From Pseudomonadota bacterium (lineage in GTDB: Bacteria > Pseudomonadota > Alphaproteobacteria > Rhizobiales > Aestuariivirgaceae), in assembly GCA_020161855.1 (NCBI GenBank), contig JAIUNJ010000002.1, positions 372,001-436,000 on the forward strand: a stretch of 64,000 bases of DNA, given 5' to 3'. Shown piece after piece: positions 8,737-18,059 of this stretch. The notes beneath the pieces are model-generated. The model ran no database searches, was not told the origin of the DNA, and was given only the letters and a program-made list of their open reading frames with translations. Position numbers and translations under genes: made by a program. How positions within the stretch are numbered: the stretch's first letter is position 1; each line of letters starts with the position of its first letter.

Positions 8737-9431
8737 TCCGCCTCGCACAGACGGTCTATGACAGCGAAGGTTTCCGGCTCGCGGCCGATTTCGAGATTGC
8801 CCGCCATTCGTTCTCGGCCGTGCTCGGCCCGAGCGGTGCCGGAAAATCCACTCTCCTGTCCCTGATTGCCGGTTTCCTACCACTGACATTGGGCCACGTG
8901 ATCATCGACGGTGTCGAGACAGACGGCGTGCCGCCCGCTGCAAGGCCCGTCAGCATGATCTTTCAGGATCACAATGCCTTCGCCCATCTCGATAGCTGGA
9001 CCAACGTGGCCCTTGGCATTTCACCGTCGCTCGACCTGGCGGAGAATGACCGCGCGGCTGTGGACGAGGCCCTGGCCCGGGTCGGCCTTTCGGCGCTTGC
9101 GCGCAAGAGGCCGGGAGAGATGTCTGGTGGCGAAGTACAGCGGATAGCACTGGCCCGGGCACTGGTGCGGCAGAAGCCCATCCTGCTGCTGGACGAGCCA
9201 TTCGCGGCTCTTGATCCCGGCCTGCGCCAGCAGATGCTGGCGCTGGTAAATGAGCTTCATCAGGAGAGAAGGCTCACCACATTGATGGTCACCCATGAGC
9301 CCAAGGATGCCCGCGCCGTCGCCGATCAGGTGATCTTCATCGATGGCGGCGAAGCCAGGCCGCCCGCGCCAACAGGCAGGTTTTTCTCAGGCAAGCAGGA
9401 TAAGGCGGTCAGCCGCTATCTGGGCACCTGA
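8733..9431 (+). CDS. thiQ: Thiamine ABC transporter ATP-binding protein
   Basis: A 232-residue ATPase subunit with Walker A GPSGAGKST (about residues 33-41), Q-loop, signature MSGGEVQRIALARAL and Walker B LLLDEPFAALD followed by the H-loop VTHEP. It powers thiamine import through ThiP. ATG overlaps the thiP stop (ATGA). The gene ends immediately against the convergent DUF2207 gene: the two stop codons are adjacent with no spacer. Confidence 0.93.
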   Translation: MIRLAQTVYDSEGFRLAADFEIARHSFSAVLGPSGAGKSTLLSLIAGFLPLTLGHVIIDGVETDGVPPAARPVSMIFQDHNAFAHLDSWTNVALGISPSLDLAENDRAAVDEALARVGLSALARKRPGEMSGGEVQRIALARALVRQKPILLLDEPFAALDPGLRQQMLALVNELHQERRLTTLMVTHEPKDARAVADQVIFIDGGEARPPAPTGRFFSGKQDKAVSRYLGT

Positions 9432-11324
9432 TCACCAGCTCGAACCACCGCCGCCGCCGCCACCGCCGCCAGATGAGCCGCCACCGCCAGAACCGGAAGA
9501 ACTGCCAGGCGGCGTCGCGGCCGAAGAGATCGACGACGTCAGCCCACTGCCAAGATCGCGCGAGAAGGAGCCCGAGTTCCAGTGGCGGCCGCGATACCAG
9601 CCGGGTGCCGCCGCGGCCCCCGCTGCTGCCGCTGCCGCTAGCACCGCTGCGAACTTGGCATTCCATTCGTTCTCGCAATCGAGTGCCATGGCATAGGGCA
9701 GATAGCGCTGGAACAATTCCGGCGTCTTCTCAGGCGGATGCAGCACCTTGAGGCGCTCTTCCTCGGCCGTCGTCATGTAGAGGCGAAAGCCCTCGATCTG
9801 GTCTAGCACGGCCCTGCCCTTCACCGTCGGCGCCTTGAGCAGCCAGTAGAAGATAAAGTTGCAGAGGGCGAGCGCCACGGCCACGCCGATGAAAATCAAT
9901 GTGGCGGTGGAAAGCCCGGTTCCAAACACCATGAACCCCGGCACGGCAATGCCAGCCCCGACAAAGGGAATCAGGAAGATCAGGCCCATGAGCATGCGAA
10001 TGCGGGTGAAGAAACCGCGGGCCGCGAAGAAGCCCTTCATGGTGGCATAGCCTACCGAAAGCACCACCGCCCACCAGATGGAGGAAAAGAGCGTCACGAA
10101 CCAGACGGCCGCGCCTTCGCCCGCGGGCGTCAGAATGCCGGCAACGAGCATGCCGATGATGGAGATCGCCGCGCCGATCGCGAACCAGCTGAAATTCCGA
10201 AGGAACATCGTGCCATCGAATTCATCGTCGAGGCTCTTGCGGAGTGCAGTGCGCGCAGCGCCGACCGAAGCATGATTGCTCTGGGTCAAAGCCAACTGGC
10301 GGCGTGGCAATTGCTGCAACAAAGCCGTCTCGCTTCTCGTCAGCGGCGGGCCGTCGTCCGAGACATGCTCGACGGAATAATCGCCATCATCATCGGTGAT
10401 GCGAAGCCTGTTCTTGACGGCGAGGCCGACAACCCCCGAAGCAAAGGCACGGTTGTCAAAGCCCTGTTTCCAGACATAACGCATGCCCGCCGGGCCAAGC
10501 CCCTCTGGCGGATGAAACAGCGGGATGATGGTTCCCTTCGGCGGATCGCGGCCCACCTTCAGCCAGGCAAAATAATAATAGGCGGCAGCGGCGAGCAGCG
10601 TCAGCCCCGCCAGCATGAAGCCCAGGTTGTCACTGATCCACCAAAGCCGCTTCTGGGCCTCGCTCGGCGGCGTGACGATGCCTTTCTGCCATGCCACCGC
10701 AATCGTGAAGCCTTCACCGGGGCTCAGGGGTTCGGTGGTTTCCGCCACAAACCGGTTGCCGCTGGCCTCGCCCACCCGCGCCATGCTGCCGGTGGCCCCC
10801 ATCGGGCCGGTATAGGTTGCCTGCTGCTGGATCACTGCGCCCTGCGGCAGGCGCACAATCGACTCCGCTTGTTCGATGGGGAAGGTCCAGTCATTGCCGG
10901 TGACGTTCCAGTAGAGTTCGTCGTAGTTCTCGAAGAAGCCGAGCTGGCGCGTCGTGCGGTAGATGATCAGATAGGTGTGCTCGCCGGGGCTGAGGTAGAC
11001 GTCCTCCTCGCCGATGCGGATGCTGATGCCGTTGTTCTTGTTCGACACGGCGAAGGGTTCCGGCTGGCCATCACGCTCGACGGCCACAACCTCCATGCCG
11101 ACCTGCACCTGGGTGCCGTTACTGTCACGGTAGCGGGTCGGAATATCCCGGATGATGCCGCGCTTGCTGGCTGAACCGAAATCATGGGTGATGCGCTCGC
11201 GCACATCCAGGCTACCATCGGTGTTGACGGTGATGTCGCTGACGAACTGGCGCATCACCTCCTGCGCCAGCGCCGGGTTCACCAGCGACAGCGCAATCAG
11301 GATGGCGGCGAGCCAGGCGCGCAT
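9432..11324 (-). CDS. DUF2207 domain-containing membrane protein
   Basis: A 630-residue predicted membrane protein. A signal peptide (about 1-20, ending NPALAQ) leads into a large extracytoplasmic DUF2207 domain (ITVNTDGSLDVRERITHDFG to about residue 225); one membrane helix near 235-255 follows, then a cytoplasmic part and a further cluster of four hydrophobic segments at about 375-500. The C-terminus is a glycine/serine tail ending in SSW, a common feature of this family. The function is unknown; such proteins are regularly next to LemA, as here (6 bp apart), suggesting a shared envelope role. Confidence 0.85.
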   Translation of the reverse strand: MRAWLAAILIALSLVNPALAQEVMRQFVSDITVNTDGSLDVRERITHDFGSASKRGIIRDIPTRYRDSNGTQVQVGMEVVAVERDGQPEPFAVSNKNNGISIRIGEEDVYLSPGEHTYLIIYRTTRQLGFFENYDELYWNVTGNDWTFPIEQAESIVRLPQGAVIQQQATYTGPMGATGSMARVGEASGNRFVAETTEPLSPGEGFTIAVAWQKGIVTPPSEAQKRLWWISDNLGFMLAGLTLLAAAAYYYFAWLKVGRDPPKGTIIPLFHPPEGLGPAGMRYVWKQGFDNRAFASGVVGLAVKNRLRITDDDGDYSVEHVSDDGPPLTRSETALLQQLPRRQLALTQSNHASVGAARTALRKSLDDEFDGTMFLRNFSWFAIGAAISIIGMLVAGILTPAGEGAAVWFVTLFSSIWWAVVLSVGYATMKGFFAARGFFTRIRMLMGLIFLIPFVGAGIAVPGFMVFGTGLSTATLIFIGVAVALALCNFIFYWLLKAPTVKGRAVLDQIEGFRLYMTTAEEERLKVLHPPEKTPELFQRYLPYAMALDCENEWNAKFAAVLAAAAAAGAAAAPGWYRGRHWNSGSFSRDLGSGLTSSISSAATPPGSSSGSGGGGSSGGGGGGGGGSSW

Positions 11325-11330
11325 GATGGA

Positions 11331-11894
11331 TCAGCGCGTCTTGAAATCGACCTTCGGCGTTTCGCGCTGGGCGGCATCGCCGATCTCGAAGAATTCGGCC
11401 TTGTCGAACTTGAAGTAGTTGGCGATGAAGTTCGACGGGAAAGACTCGATCATGGTGTTCAGGTTGCGCACCGCGCCATTGTAGTAACGGCGGGACATCT
11501 GGATTTCGTCCTCGATGCCGGCAAGCTTCTCCTGCAGATCGCGGAAATTGGCGTCGGCCTTCAGTTCAGGATAGGCCTCGGCAATGGCGAAGAGCCGTCC
11601 CAGCGCCGCCGACATGGCCTGCCCCACCGCCGACTGGTCGTTCACGCTGCCGCCTGCGATCGATTTGGCCCTGAGCTCGGCGATGTCGCGGAAGAGCTTG
11701 TCCTCGTGGGCGGCGTAGCCCTTGACCGTCTCGACGAGGTTGGGGATCAGGTCGGCGCGCCGCTTCAACTGGACGTCGATGCCGCTCCAGCCCTCGGCCA
11801 CAAGGTTCTTCTTGGACACAAGGCTGTTATAGGCGTACACCAAGTAACCGCCGACGGCCACAATGAGCCCCAGCAGGCCAACACCGAATGACAT
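11331..11894 (-). CDS. LemA family protein
   Basis: A 187-residue LemA-type protein: a single N-terminal membrane segment (GVGLLGLIVAVGGYLVYAY) followed by the all-helical domain with the family stretches YNSLVSKKNLVAEGWSGIDV, LKRRADLIPNLVETVKGYA and RRYYNGAVRNLNTMIESFP. LemA proteins are membrane-tethered helical bundles of unclear function, often paired with TPM or DUF2207 partners. AGGAGG lies correctly before the ATG. First gene of a two-gene unit with DUF2207. Confidence 0.93.
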   Translation of the reverse strand: MSFGVGLLGLIVAVGGYLVYAYNSLVSKKNLVAEGWSGIDVQLKRRADLIPNLVETVKGYAAHEDKLFRDIAELRAKSIAGGSVNDQSAVGQAMSAALGRLFAIAEAYPELKADANFRDLQEKLAGIEDEIQMSRRYYNGAVRNLNTMIESFPSNFIANYFKFDKAEFFEIGDAAQRETPKVDFKTR

Positions 11895-12034
11895 GAGTGC
11901 CTCCTCGAATGCCGGTCATTATCCGGTCAAGCCTGCCACCAATCAAGGACTGGTTTTGGGCCTCCTGAGCCACCCTTGACAATGACAGACTGCCGTGTCG
12001 TCTCCTCCCTCCCAACCCGCTGTAAGGTCCTTCC

Positions 12035-13207
12035 ATGAATCACCCGGCCCATGTCCCCCCTCGCTTCAAAGGCCCCCCGGGGCAGGTCGACATGCCCTAC
12101 CTGATGACGCCGGGGCCATTGACCACCTCGCGCGGCGTGAAGAGCGCCATGCTCGCCGACTATGGCTCGCGCGACAGTGAATTCATCCAGATGGTAGCCG
12201 AGATCCGGCGCGAATTGCTCCGACTTGCGGGCTGCGACGAGAGCTACGAGTGCGTTATCGTGCAGGGTTCCGGCACATTCGCCATCGAGGCGGCCTTGGG
12301 TTCCCTGGCGCCCGCCAAGCGGAAAAAGACACTGGTGCTCGCCAACGGCCAGTACGGCGACCGTGCCGCCAACATCCTGACGGCCCTCAACCGGCCACTG
12401 ATCAAGCTTGACCGCGGTGACAGCCAGTCACCGACGATCAGCGGCCTGGAAACAGCGCTCGATTCAGATGCCGACATCAGCCACGTCTGGATGGTGCATT
12501 GCGAGACCACCTCAGGCATCGTCAATCCGATCGAGGAACTGGCGAAGATCGCCAAGGGCCGCAACAAGATCGTGATGCTCGATTCCATGTCTGCCTTCGG
12601 GGCGCTGCCGCTCGACATGGTCGCTGACGGTATCGACGTGATGGTGTCCTCTTCCAACAAGTGCATCGAAGGCGTGCCGGGCTTCTCCTACGTGATCCTG
12701 AAGCGCGAGCTTCTGGAGGCTGCCGAGGGCAAGAGCCACTCCGTGGTGCTGGACCTCTTCCAGCAATGGAAGGGCCTGCAGAACAACGGTCAGTTCCGCT
12801 TCACGCCGCCGACCCACGCCATCGTGGCCTTCCGGCAGGCGCTCCGCGAACTCGATGCCGAAGGCGGCATCGCCATGCGCCGCGCCCGCTATCAGCGCAA
12901 CGCTTCCGAACTCATCACCCGCATGCGCGCCATGGGCTTCACGCCACTCCTCAAGGACGAGGATGCAGGCCCGATCATCCAGACCTTCCTGACACCGCGC
13001 GATCCGAAGTTCGATTTCGAGGTCTTCTATGAAGCCCTGCGCGTCCGTGGCTTTGCCATCTATCCCGGCAAGCTCACCAAGCGACCCAGTTTCCGCATCG
13101 GCACCATAGGCCAGATCGACGAGCAGGTGGTTCGCGCCTTTGCGCGGGCGGTCGAGGAAGTTCTGACTGACATGGACGTGCGCGAGTTCGCGCCCATCGA
13201 GATTTGA
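12035..13207 (+). CDS. phnW: 2-aminoethylphosphonate-pyruvate aminotransferase
   Basis: A 390-residue class V PLP aminotransferase that moves the amino group of 2-aminoethylphosphonate (AEP) to pyruvate, giving phosphonoacetaldehyde and alanine. Family marks: LMTPGPLTTS near the N-terminus, DYGSRDSEF, VQGSGTFAIEA, and the PLP lysine in SSSNKCIEGVPGF (Lys209). AAGG lies seven bases before the ATG. A TTGACA at 11976-11981 could be a -35 element, but I see no convincing -10. First gene of phnW-phnA-phnY; the presence of phnA and phnY rather than phnX shows the phosphonoacetate route. Confidence 0.93.
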   Translation: MNHPAHVPPRFKGPPGQVDMPYLMTPGPLTTSRGVKSAMLADYGSRDSEFIQMVAEIRRELLRLAGCDESYECVIVQGSGTFAIEAALGSLAPAKRKKTLVLANGQYGDRAANILTALNRPLIKLDRGDSQSPTISGLETALDSDADISHVWMVHCETTSGIVNPIEELAKIAKGRNKIVMLDSMSAFGALPLDMVADGIDVMVSSSNKCIEGVPGFSYVILKRELLEAAEGKSHSVVLDLFQQWKGLQNNGQFRFTPPTHAIVAFRQALRELDAEGGIAMRRARYQRNASELITRMRAMGFTPLLKDEDAGPIIQTFLTPRDPKFDFEVFYEALRVRGFAIYPGKLTKRPSFRIGTIGQIDEQVVRAFARAVEEVLTDMDVREFAPIEI

Positions 13208-13217
13208 GCACGCCCAC

Positions 13218-14477
13218 ATGAACGACCGCCTTTCGAAGACCGTGACCGTCAATGGCCGCAGCTACCGCTGGCCGAATGAACCCCTCGTGGTGATCTGCTG
13301 CGATGGCAGCGAACCGGCCTATATAGAACTGGCGATGGCCCGCGGCCTGATGCCCAATCTCAAGGCAATAATTGCCAAGGGCGAGAATCTGCGCGGGCTC
13401 TCGGCCATGCCCAGCTTCACCAATCCCAACAATCTCTCGATCGTCACCGGCGCGCCACCCCGCGTGCATGGCATCACCGGCAACTATCTCATAGATCCAG
13501 CCACCGGCCAGGAAACGATGATGAACGATCCGAAGTGGCTGCGCGCGCCGACGATCTTCGAAGCCTTCCAGAAGGCCGGCGCCAGGGTCTGTGTGATTAC
13601 CGCCAAGGACAAGCTCCGGCTTCTGCTCGGCCATGGCCTTGCCTTTGACGGCTCCGCCATCTGCTTTTCCTCCGAGAAGGCCGACAAGGCCACGCTCGCG
13701 GCCAATGGCATCGCCGATGTCTGCGCCTTCGTCGGCAAGCCCGTCCCTGATGTCTACTCGGCGGATCTCTCCGAATTCGTGTTCGCGGCCGGCGTGAAGC
13801 TCCTGCGCCGCGACAGGCCCGATCTCATGTATCTCTCCACAACCGACTATGTGCAGCACAAATATGCGCCTGACTCGGACGGTGCCAACGCCTTCTATGC
13901 CATGATGGACCGCTATCTCGGCGATCTCGATGCGGAGGGCGCCGCCATCGTGATGGTCGCCGACCACGGCATGAAGGACAAGCATCTCGCTGACGGCACG
14001 CCGGATGTTCTCTATCTGCAGGATGCGCTTGACGCCTCGTTCGGCAGGGACGCGACGCGCGTGATCCTGCCGATCACCGACCCCTATGTGGTCCATCACG
14101 GCGCGCTTGGCTCCTACGCCACCGTCTATCTGCGCGGACCTTCGTGTTCTGACGTTGTGCGGGCCATCAGGGCGCTTGATGGCGTCGACAGGGTTTATGA
14201 GAAGGCGGAAGCCTGCCGTGTCTTCGAACTGCCGGAGGACAGGGTCGGCGATATTGTCGTGATCTCTGGCGGACCGGCGCACAGCAAGGTGCTCGGCACC
14301 TCGCGCTCAAAACACGATCTTTCCGGCCTCGATGCCCCGCTGCGCTCGCACGGCGGCCTCAGCGAGCAGGAAATTCCGGTTGTCATCAACCGCAAGGCAT
14401 ATGACCTGCCGGGCAGCTTGCGCAATTTTGACGCCTTCTTCATCGGCTGCAATCATCTCGCCGGAGCTTCTTCATGA
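13218..14477 (+). CDS. phnA: Phosphonoacetate hydrolase
   Basis: A 419-residue zinc enzyme of the alkaline phosphatase superfamily that cleaves the C-P bond of phosphonoacetate to acetate and phosphate. The metal and nucleophile residues are in place: Asp29 (CCDGSEPAY), Thr68 nucleophile (SFTNPNN), Asp210 and His214 ([10 protein letters not shown]), Asp249-His250 (ADHGMKDKH) and His378 ([11 protein letters not shown]). Asp29 and Thr68 agree with the numbering of the characterised Sinorhizobium enzyme as I recall it. Ten bases separate it from phnW, and its stop overlaps the phnY ATG. Confidence 0.93.
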   Translation: MNDRLSKTVTVNGRSYRWPNEPLVVICCDGSEPAYIELAMARGLMPNLKAIIAKGENLRGLSAMPSFTNPNNLSIVTGAPPRVHGITGNYLIDPATGQETMMNDPKWLRAPTIFEAFQKAGARVCVITAKDKLRLLLGHGLAFDGSAICFSSEKADKATLAANGIADVCAFVGKPVPDVYSADLSEFVFAAGVKLLRRDRPDLMYLSTTDYVQHKYAPDSDGANAFYAMMDRYLGDLDAEGAAIVMVADHGMKDKHLADGTPDVLYLQDALDASFGRDATRVILPITDPYVVHHGALGSYATVYLRGPSCSDVVRAIRALDGVDRVYEKAEACRVFELPEDRVGDIVVISGGPAHSKVLGTSRSKHDLSGLDAPLRSHGGLSEQEIPVVINRKAYDLPGSLRNFDAFFIGCNHLAGASS

Positions 14478-15916
14478 CCAGGCATATCATTCACGAAGCC
14501 ATGCGCATCGGCGGCCGCAAGGTGACGACCGAGAAGGTCGTTCCCGTACACTATCCCTACACCAACGAAGTGATCGGAACCGTTCCGGCGGGCCAGCCGG
14601 AGCACGCGGCCGAGGCCTTCCGCATTGCCAGTGCTTTCAAGCCGAAGCTCACGCGCTACGAGCGCCAGCAGATCCTTTTCCGCACAGCAGAACTCATTCG
14701 CGCCAAGGCCCAGGAGCTTTCGCGCCTGATCACGCTTGAACTCGGCCTGTCGTTGAAGGACTCGGCCTATGAGTGCGGCCGCGCCTACGACGTGTTCTCG
14801 CTCGCCGGGCAGCTTGCCATTCTCGATGACGGGCAGATTTTCTCCTGCGATCTCACCCCGCAGGGCAAGGCCCGCAAGATCTTCACCAAGCGCGAGCCCG
14901 TCGGCGTGATTTCGGCCATCACGCCTTTCAATCACCCGCTCAACATGGTGTCGCACAAGGTGGCGCCTGCCATCGCCACCAACAATTGCGTGGTCTGCAA
15001 ACCGACTGAACTCACGCCGCTCACGGCGATCAAGCTGGCCGACATTCTCTATGAGGCAGGCCTGCCCCCGGAAATGTTCCAGGTGGTGACGGGCTGGCCG
15101 CAGGACATCGGAGATGAGATGGTGACCAACGGCGACATCGGCGTCATCACCTTCACCGGTGGTGTGCGCGTGGGCAAGCTTATAGCAGCCAAGGCGGGCT
15201 ACAGGCGGGCGGCGCTGGAACTCGGTGGCAACGACCCCCTGATCGTTCTCAATGACCTGAACGACTCCGATCTCGACAAGGCCGCAGAGCTGGCCGTGGC
15301 CGGGGCCACCAAGAATTCGGGCCAGCGCTGCACGGCTGTGAAACGCATTCTGGCGCAGAACAAGATCGCCGACAGGCTGGTGGAGAAGATCGAAGCCAAG
15401 GCCCGCAAGATCAAGTTTGGCGATCCCGAGCATGCTGATACCGATCTCGGAACGGTCGTCAGCGAGGAGGCAGCCAGGCTCTTTGAGAAGCGTGTTCACC
15501 TGGCGGTCGAACAGGGCGCGAAGATACTCTATGACCCCGGCCGCAAGGGTGCCGTGCTGCCGCCGATCACCGTGGATCATGTCCCCCACACGTCGGAACT
15601 TGTGCTTGAGGAAACCTTTGGCCCGGTCGTACCGGTGATCCGTGTCCCCGACGATGACGATGAGGTGATCCGGATCTCGAACTCAACAGCCTTCGGATTG
15701 TCGTCGGGCGTCTGCACCAATGCGCTGCCGCGCATCACCCGCTTCATCGAGGGCCTCAATGTCGGCACCGTCAATATCTGGGAGGTGCCGGGCTATCGCA
15801 TCGAGATGTCTCCTTTTGGCGGCATCAAGGACTCCGGCAATGGCATCAAGGAAGGCGTTGCGGAGGCCATGAAATTCTACACCAACGTCAAGACCTGGTC
15901 CCTTCCCTGGCCGTGA
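14474..15916 (+). CDS. phnY: Phosphonoacetaldehyde dehydrogenase
   Basis: A 480-residue NAD-dependent aldehyde dehydrogenase that oxidises phosphonoacetaldehyde to phosphonoacetate, linking PhnW and PhnA. Visible are the cofactor-binding [18 protein letters not shown] and [11 protein letters not shown], the general base region LELGGNDP, and the catalytic Cys in SGQRCTAVK (about residue 286). The assignment to phosphonate metabolism rests on the operon; the fold alone would say only aldehyde dehydrogenase. Overlaps phnA by four bases; the next gene starts eight bases after its stop. Confidence 0.92.
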   Translation: MTRHIIHEAMRIGGRKVTTEKVVPVHYPYTNEVIGTVPAGQPEHAAEAFRIASAFKPKLTRYERQQILFRTAELIRAKAQELSRLITLELGLSLKDSAYECGRAYDVFSLAGQLAILDDGQIFSCDLTPQGKARKIFTKREPVGVISAITPFNHPLNMVSHKVAPAIATNNCVVCKPTELTPLTAIKLADILYEAGLPPEMFQVVTGWPQDIGDEMVTNGDIGVITFTGGVRVGKLIAAKAGYRRAALELGGNDPLIVLNDLNDSDLDKAAELAVAGATKNSGQRCTAVKRILAQNKIADRLVEKIEAKARKIKFGDPEHADTDLGTVVSEEAARLFEKRVHLAVEQGAKILYDPGRKGAVLPPITVDHVPHTSELVLEETFGPVVPVIRVPDDDDEVIRISNSTAFGLSSGVCTNALPRITRFIEGLNVGTVNIWEVPGYRIEMSPFGGIKDSGNGIKEGVAEAMKFYTNVKTWSLPWP

Positions 15917-15924
15917 GATAGAGC

Positions 15925-17586
15925 GTGAACCCGGGAACAGCCATCATCGTCAATCTGCTCGGCGGCGTAGCGCTGCTCCTCTGGGGCGTGCGCATGGTGC
16001 GCACGGGCGTCACACGCGGCTGGGGCGAACAGCTTCGGCAATTCCTGCAGCATCGCCTTGGAAATCGCTTCGCCGCTTTCCTGGCTGGCGCCGCCGCGAC
16101 CACGATCCTGGGCAGCGGCACGGCCACGGGCCTGATCGTCTCCAATATCGCGGCGGCGGGTGGCCTTCCGCTTGCCATCGGCATTGCCGTTATCCTGGGC
16201 GCCGATGTGGGCTCCGCCATCACGACCACAGTCTTTGCCTCAGGCGTGAGCATCGCAAAATCGATTGCCCCGCTGCTCGTCTTCCTCGGCTATATGGTCT
16301 TTTCGTTCAGCCGCGAAAGCCGCCCGCACAGCATCGGCCGCATCCTCATCGGCGTGGGCCTCATCCTGATCGCCTTGCAGTTGATCTCCGTTTCAACCCG
16401 CCCGCTGAACGAGGCCACTCTCTTTCACGATGTGCTGCAGGCGCTCGGACGCGAGCCGCTGCTGGCCTTCATCATCGGTGCGCTCCTGGCCTGGGGATTC
16501 CACTCAACGCTCGCCGCCGTGCTGTTGATCACCTCGCTCACCGGCAATGACAGCCTCGCCTTCCAGAGTGCTGCGGCCTTCGTGCTGGGCATCAATGTCG
16601 GTGGCTGCCTGCCGGCATTGCTTGGCTCGCTCGCCCTGCCCATTGCTGCGCGCCGGTTGCCCGCTACAAATCTCTTCTGCCGTGGCGTCACCTGTACGGC
16701 AGCACTGATTGCCTTGCCCTGGATCACGGAACTGATCGCCAGGACGGGTGCATCGGCTGTGGCTGTGCCGCTCCTCCTGCATCTGATTATCAACATTGTG
16801 GTCGGCGTGATCTGGTTGCCGCTCACCGGCCTTGCATCGGCGATCATGGTCAAGCTGATGCCGGATGCCGAGGGCCCGGTCGACCGCCTCGCCTCGCCGC
16901 GCTACCTGCTGCCCTTCTCGACGACATCTTCAGCGCTGGCCAATTGTGTTCTCGAGGCGGGCCGCATGGGTGAAGTGCTCGAGCAGATGTTCTCAACGGC
17001 CATCGATGCCATGCGCAACAACAGCGCCGAAAGGCTGAAAGAGCTGCGCCGCCTCGATGAGCGTCTCAACGTCTATCATCACGACATCCAGCACTACATG
17101 CTGGACGCCGCTGACAACACCGTGGATCCCGAAGAGGAACGCCGCATCCTCGAGATCGTGCTCCACGCCAGCAACCTCGAGCACGCCGGCGATGTCGTGC
17201 AGCTCAATCTTGCTGACCGCATCAAGGCCAAGATCAAGGAAGCGCACGCCTTCACCGATGCCCAGACCAAGGCGGTCGACAGCCTCTGCCTGATGATCCA
17301 GGTGAACATGCGGAGCGCCACGGCGGTGCTCACCTCCCGCGATCTTGCCTCCGCACAGGCCCTGATTGCCCAGAAGGATGCCTTCCGCACGCTGGAGAAC
17401 AAGGTCGTTCGCGCACATCTTGGGGCGAAGAAGACAGAACGTGGCAAGGCCCTGCGGCGCAGCGCCCTGTTCATCGATCTCATCCGCGATCTTCACCGCA
17501 TCAATTCGCATGTGGTGGCTGTGGGCTATCCTATCGTTGACCAGGCCGGTCTTCTGCGCGAAAGCCGGTTGCGGAAACCGAAATGA
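15925..17586 (+). CDS. Na/Pi cotransporter family protein with PhoU-like tail
   Basis: A 553-residue inner-membrane protein. The first about 310 residues hold two inverted-repeat Na/Pi modules; the paired glycine/serine-rich loops are visible (GSGTATGLIVSNIAAAGG and FHSTLAAVLLITSLTG). The last about 230 residues are helical and PhoU-like. Bacterial members move phosphate with sodium, and several with PhoU tails export it. GTG start at 15925. Directly downstream of phnY it is placed to deal with phosphate released by PhnA, so efflux or balancing of Pi is a reasonable inference. Confidence 0.87.
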   Translation: MNPGTAIIVNLLGGVALLLWGVRMVRTGVTRGWGEQLRQFLQHRLGNRFAAFLAGAAATTILGSGTATGLIVSNIAAAGGLPLAIGIAVILGADVGSAITTTVFASGVSIAKSIAPLLVFLGYMVFSFSRESRPHSIGRILIGVGLILIALQLISVSTRPLNEATLFHDVLQALGREPLLAFIIGALLAWGFHSTLAAVLLITSLTGNDSLAFQSAAAFVLGINVGGCLPALLGSLALPIAARRLPATNLFCRGVTCTAALIALPWITELIARTGASAVAVPLLLHLIINIVVGVIWLPLTGLASAIMVKLMPDAEGPVDRLASPRYLLPFSTTSSALANCVLEAGRMGEVLEQMFSTAIDAMRNNSAERLKELRRLDERLNVYHHDIQHYMLDAADNTVDPEEERRILEIVLHASNLEHAGDVVQLNLADRIKAKIKEAHAFTDAQTKAVDSLCLMIQVNMRSATAVLTSRDLASAQALIAQKDAFRTLENKVVRAHLGAKKTERGKALRRSALFIDLIRDLHRINSHVVAVGYPIVDQAGLLRESRLRKPK

Positions 17587-18059
17587 CGATGCGCAGCCTT
17601 TCCGACATTGAAGCGACTGCACGGCAGGCACTTGCCGCGGCAGGGCATGCCGCAGTTGCCGGCGCGGCTGCCAAGGCCTGTGCCTTCCTCGAAGGTGTAG
17701 GCTACCCCGGCCTCAAACTGCTGCAGGAAGCGCTGGCAGACGGCGATACCACGCTCAACCTTGAACGGGATGCACTTGGCCTCGACCTCAAGAACGTGTC
17801 TTGCGTTTTCATCGGTGATGCCGTGGCCCGCGATGTCGAAGCCAATGGCCGCTGTTTCCTGCGCAATGTGCGCCATGGCCTCTATCTCCTGCCGCGCAGT
17901 GTTGAGGCGAATTATGGCATCGGCTGCCCGGTCGATCCCTCCTTCGCGCTGGGGGGCGAGCGCCTCAAGAATCCCTATGCGGAAAAGTTGGCCGCCGCGG
18001 CGCAGAATGGCGTCGCTGTTGATGACGGCCTGTGGGCCGCGCTGACGGGAGCGGCCTGA
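17583..18059 (+). CDS. DUF3726 domain-containing protein
   Basis: A 158-residue protein recognised as DUF3726 by its opening SLSDIEATARQALAAAGHA and the GVGYPGLKLLQEAL segment; some members are longer. No signal peptide or membrane segment and no known catalytic motif. Function unknown. Its ATG overlaps the stop of the Na/Pi gene and its own stop overlaps the ATG of the CoA-transferase (TGATG), so it is firmly inside the phn operon. Its presence there is the only functional clue. Confidence 0.72.
   Translation: MTMRSLSDIEATARQALAAAGHAAVAGAAAKACAFLEGVGYPGLKLLQEALADGDTTLNLERDALGLDLKNVSCVFIGDAVARDVEANGRCFLRNVRHGLYLLPRSVEANYGIGCPVDPSFALGGERLKNPYAEKLAAAAQNGVAVDDGLWAALTGAA

Noticed and set aside
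9440-9500. Short tandem repeat of CCGCCACC-like units
   Set aside because: It is the codon pattern of the glycine/serine tail of the DUF2207 protein, common in the family, and not a separate repeat element.
13074-14282. 402-codon open frame antisense to phnA
   Set aside because: The protein is rich in His, Arg, Gly and Asp without any fold-like pattern and mirrors the codon structure of phnA; such shadows are usual in GC-rich coding DNA.
14453-15589. 378-codon open frame antisense to phnY
   Set aside because: A shadow of the aldehyde dehydrogenase gene, without motifs of its own.
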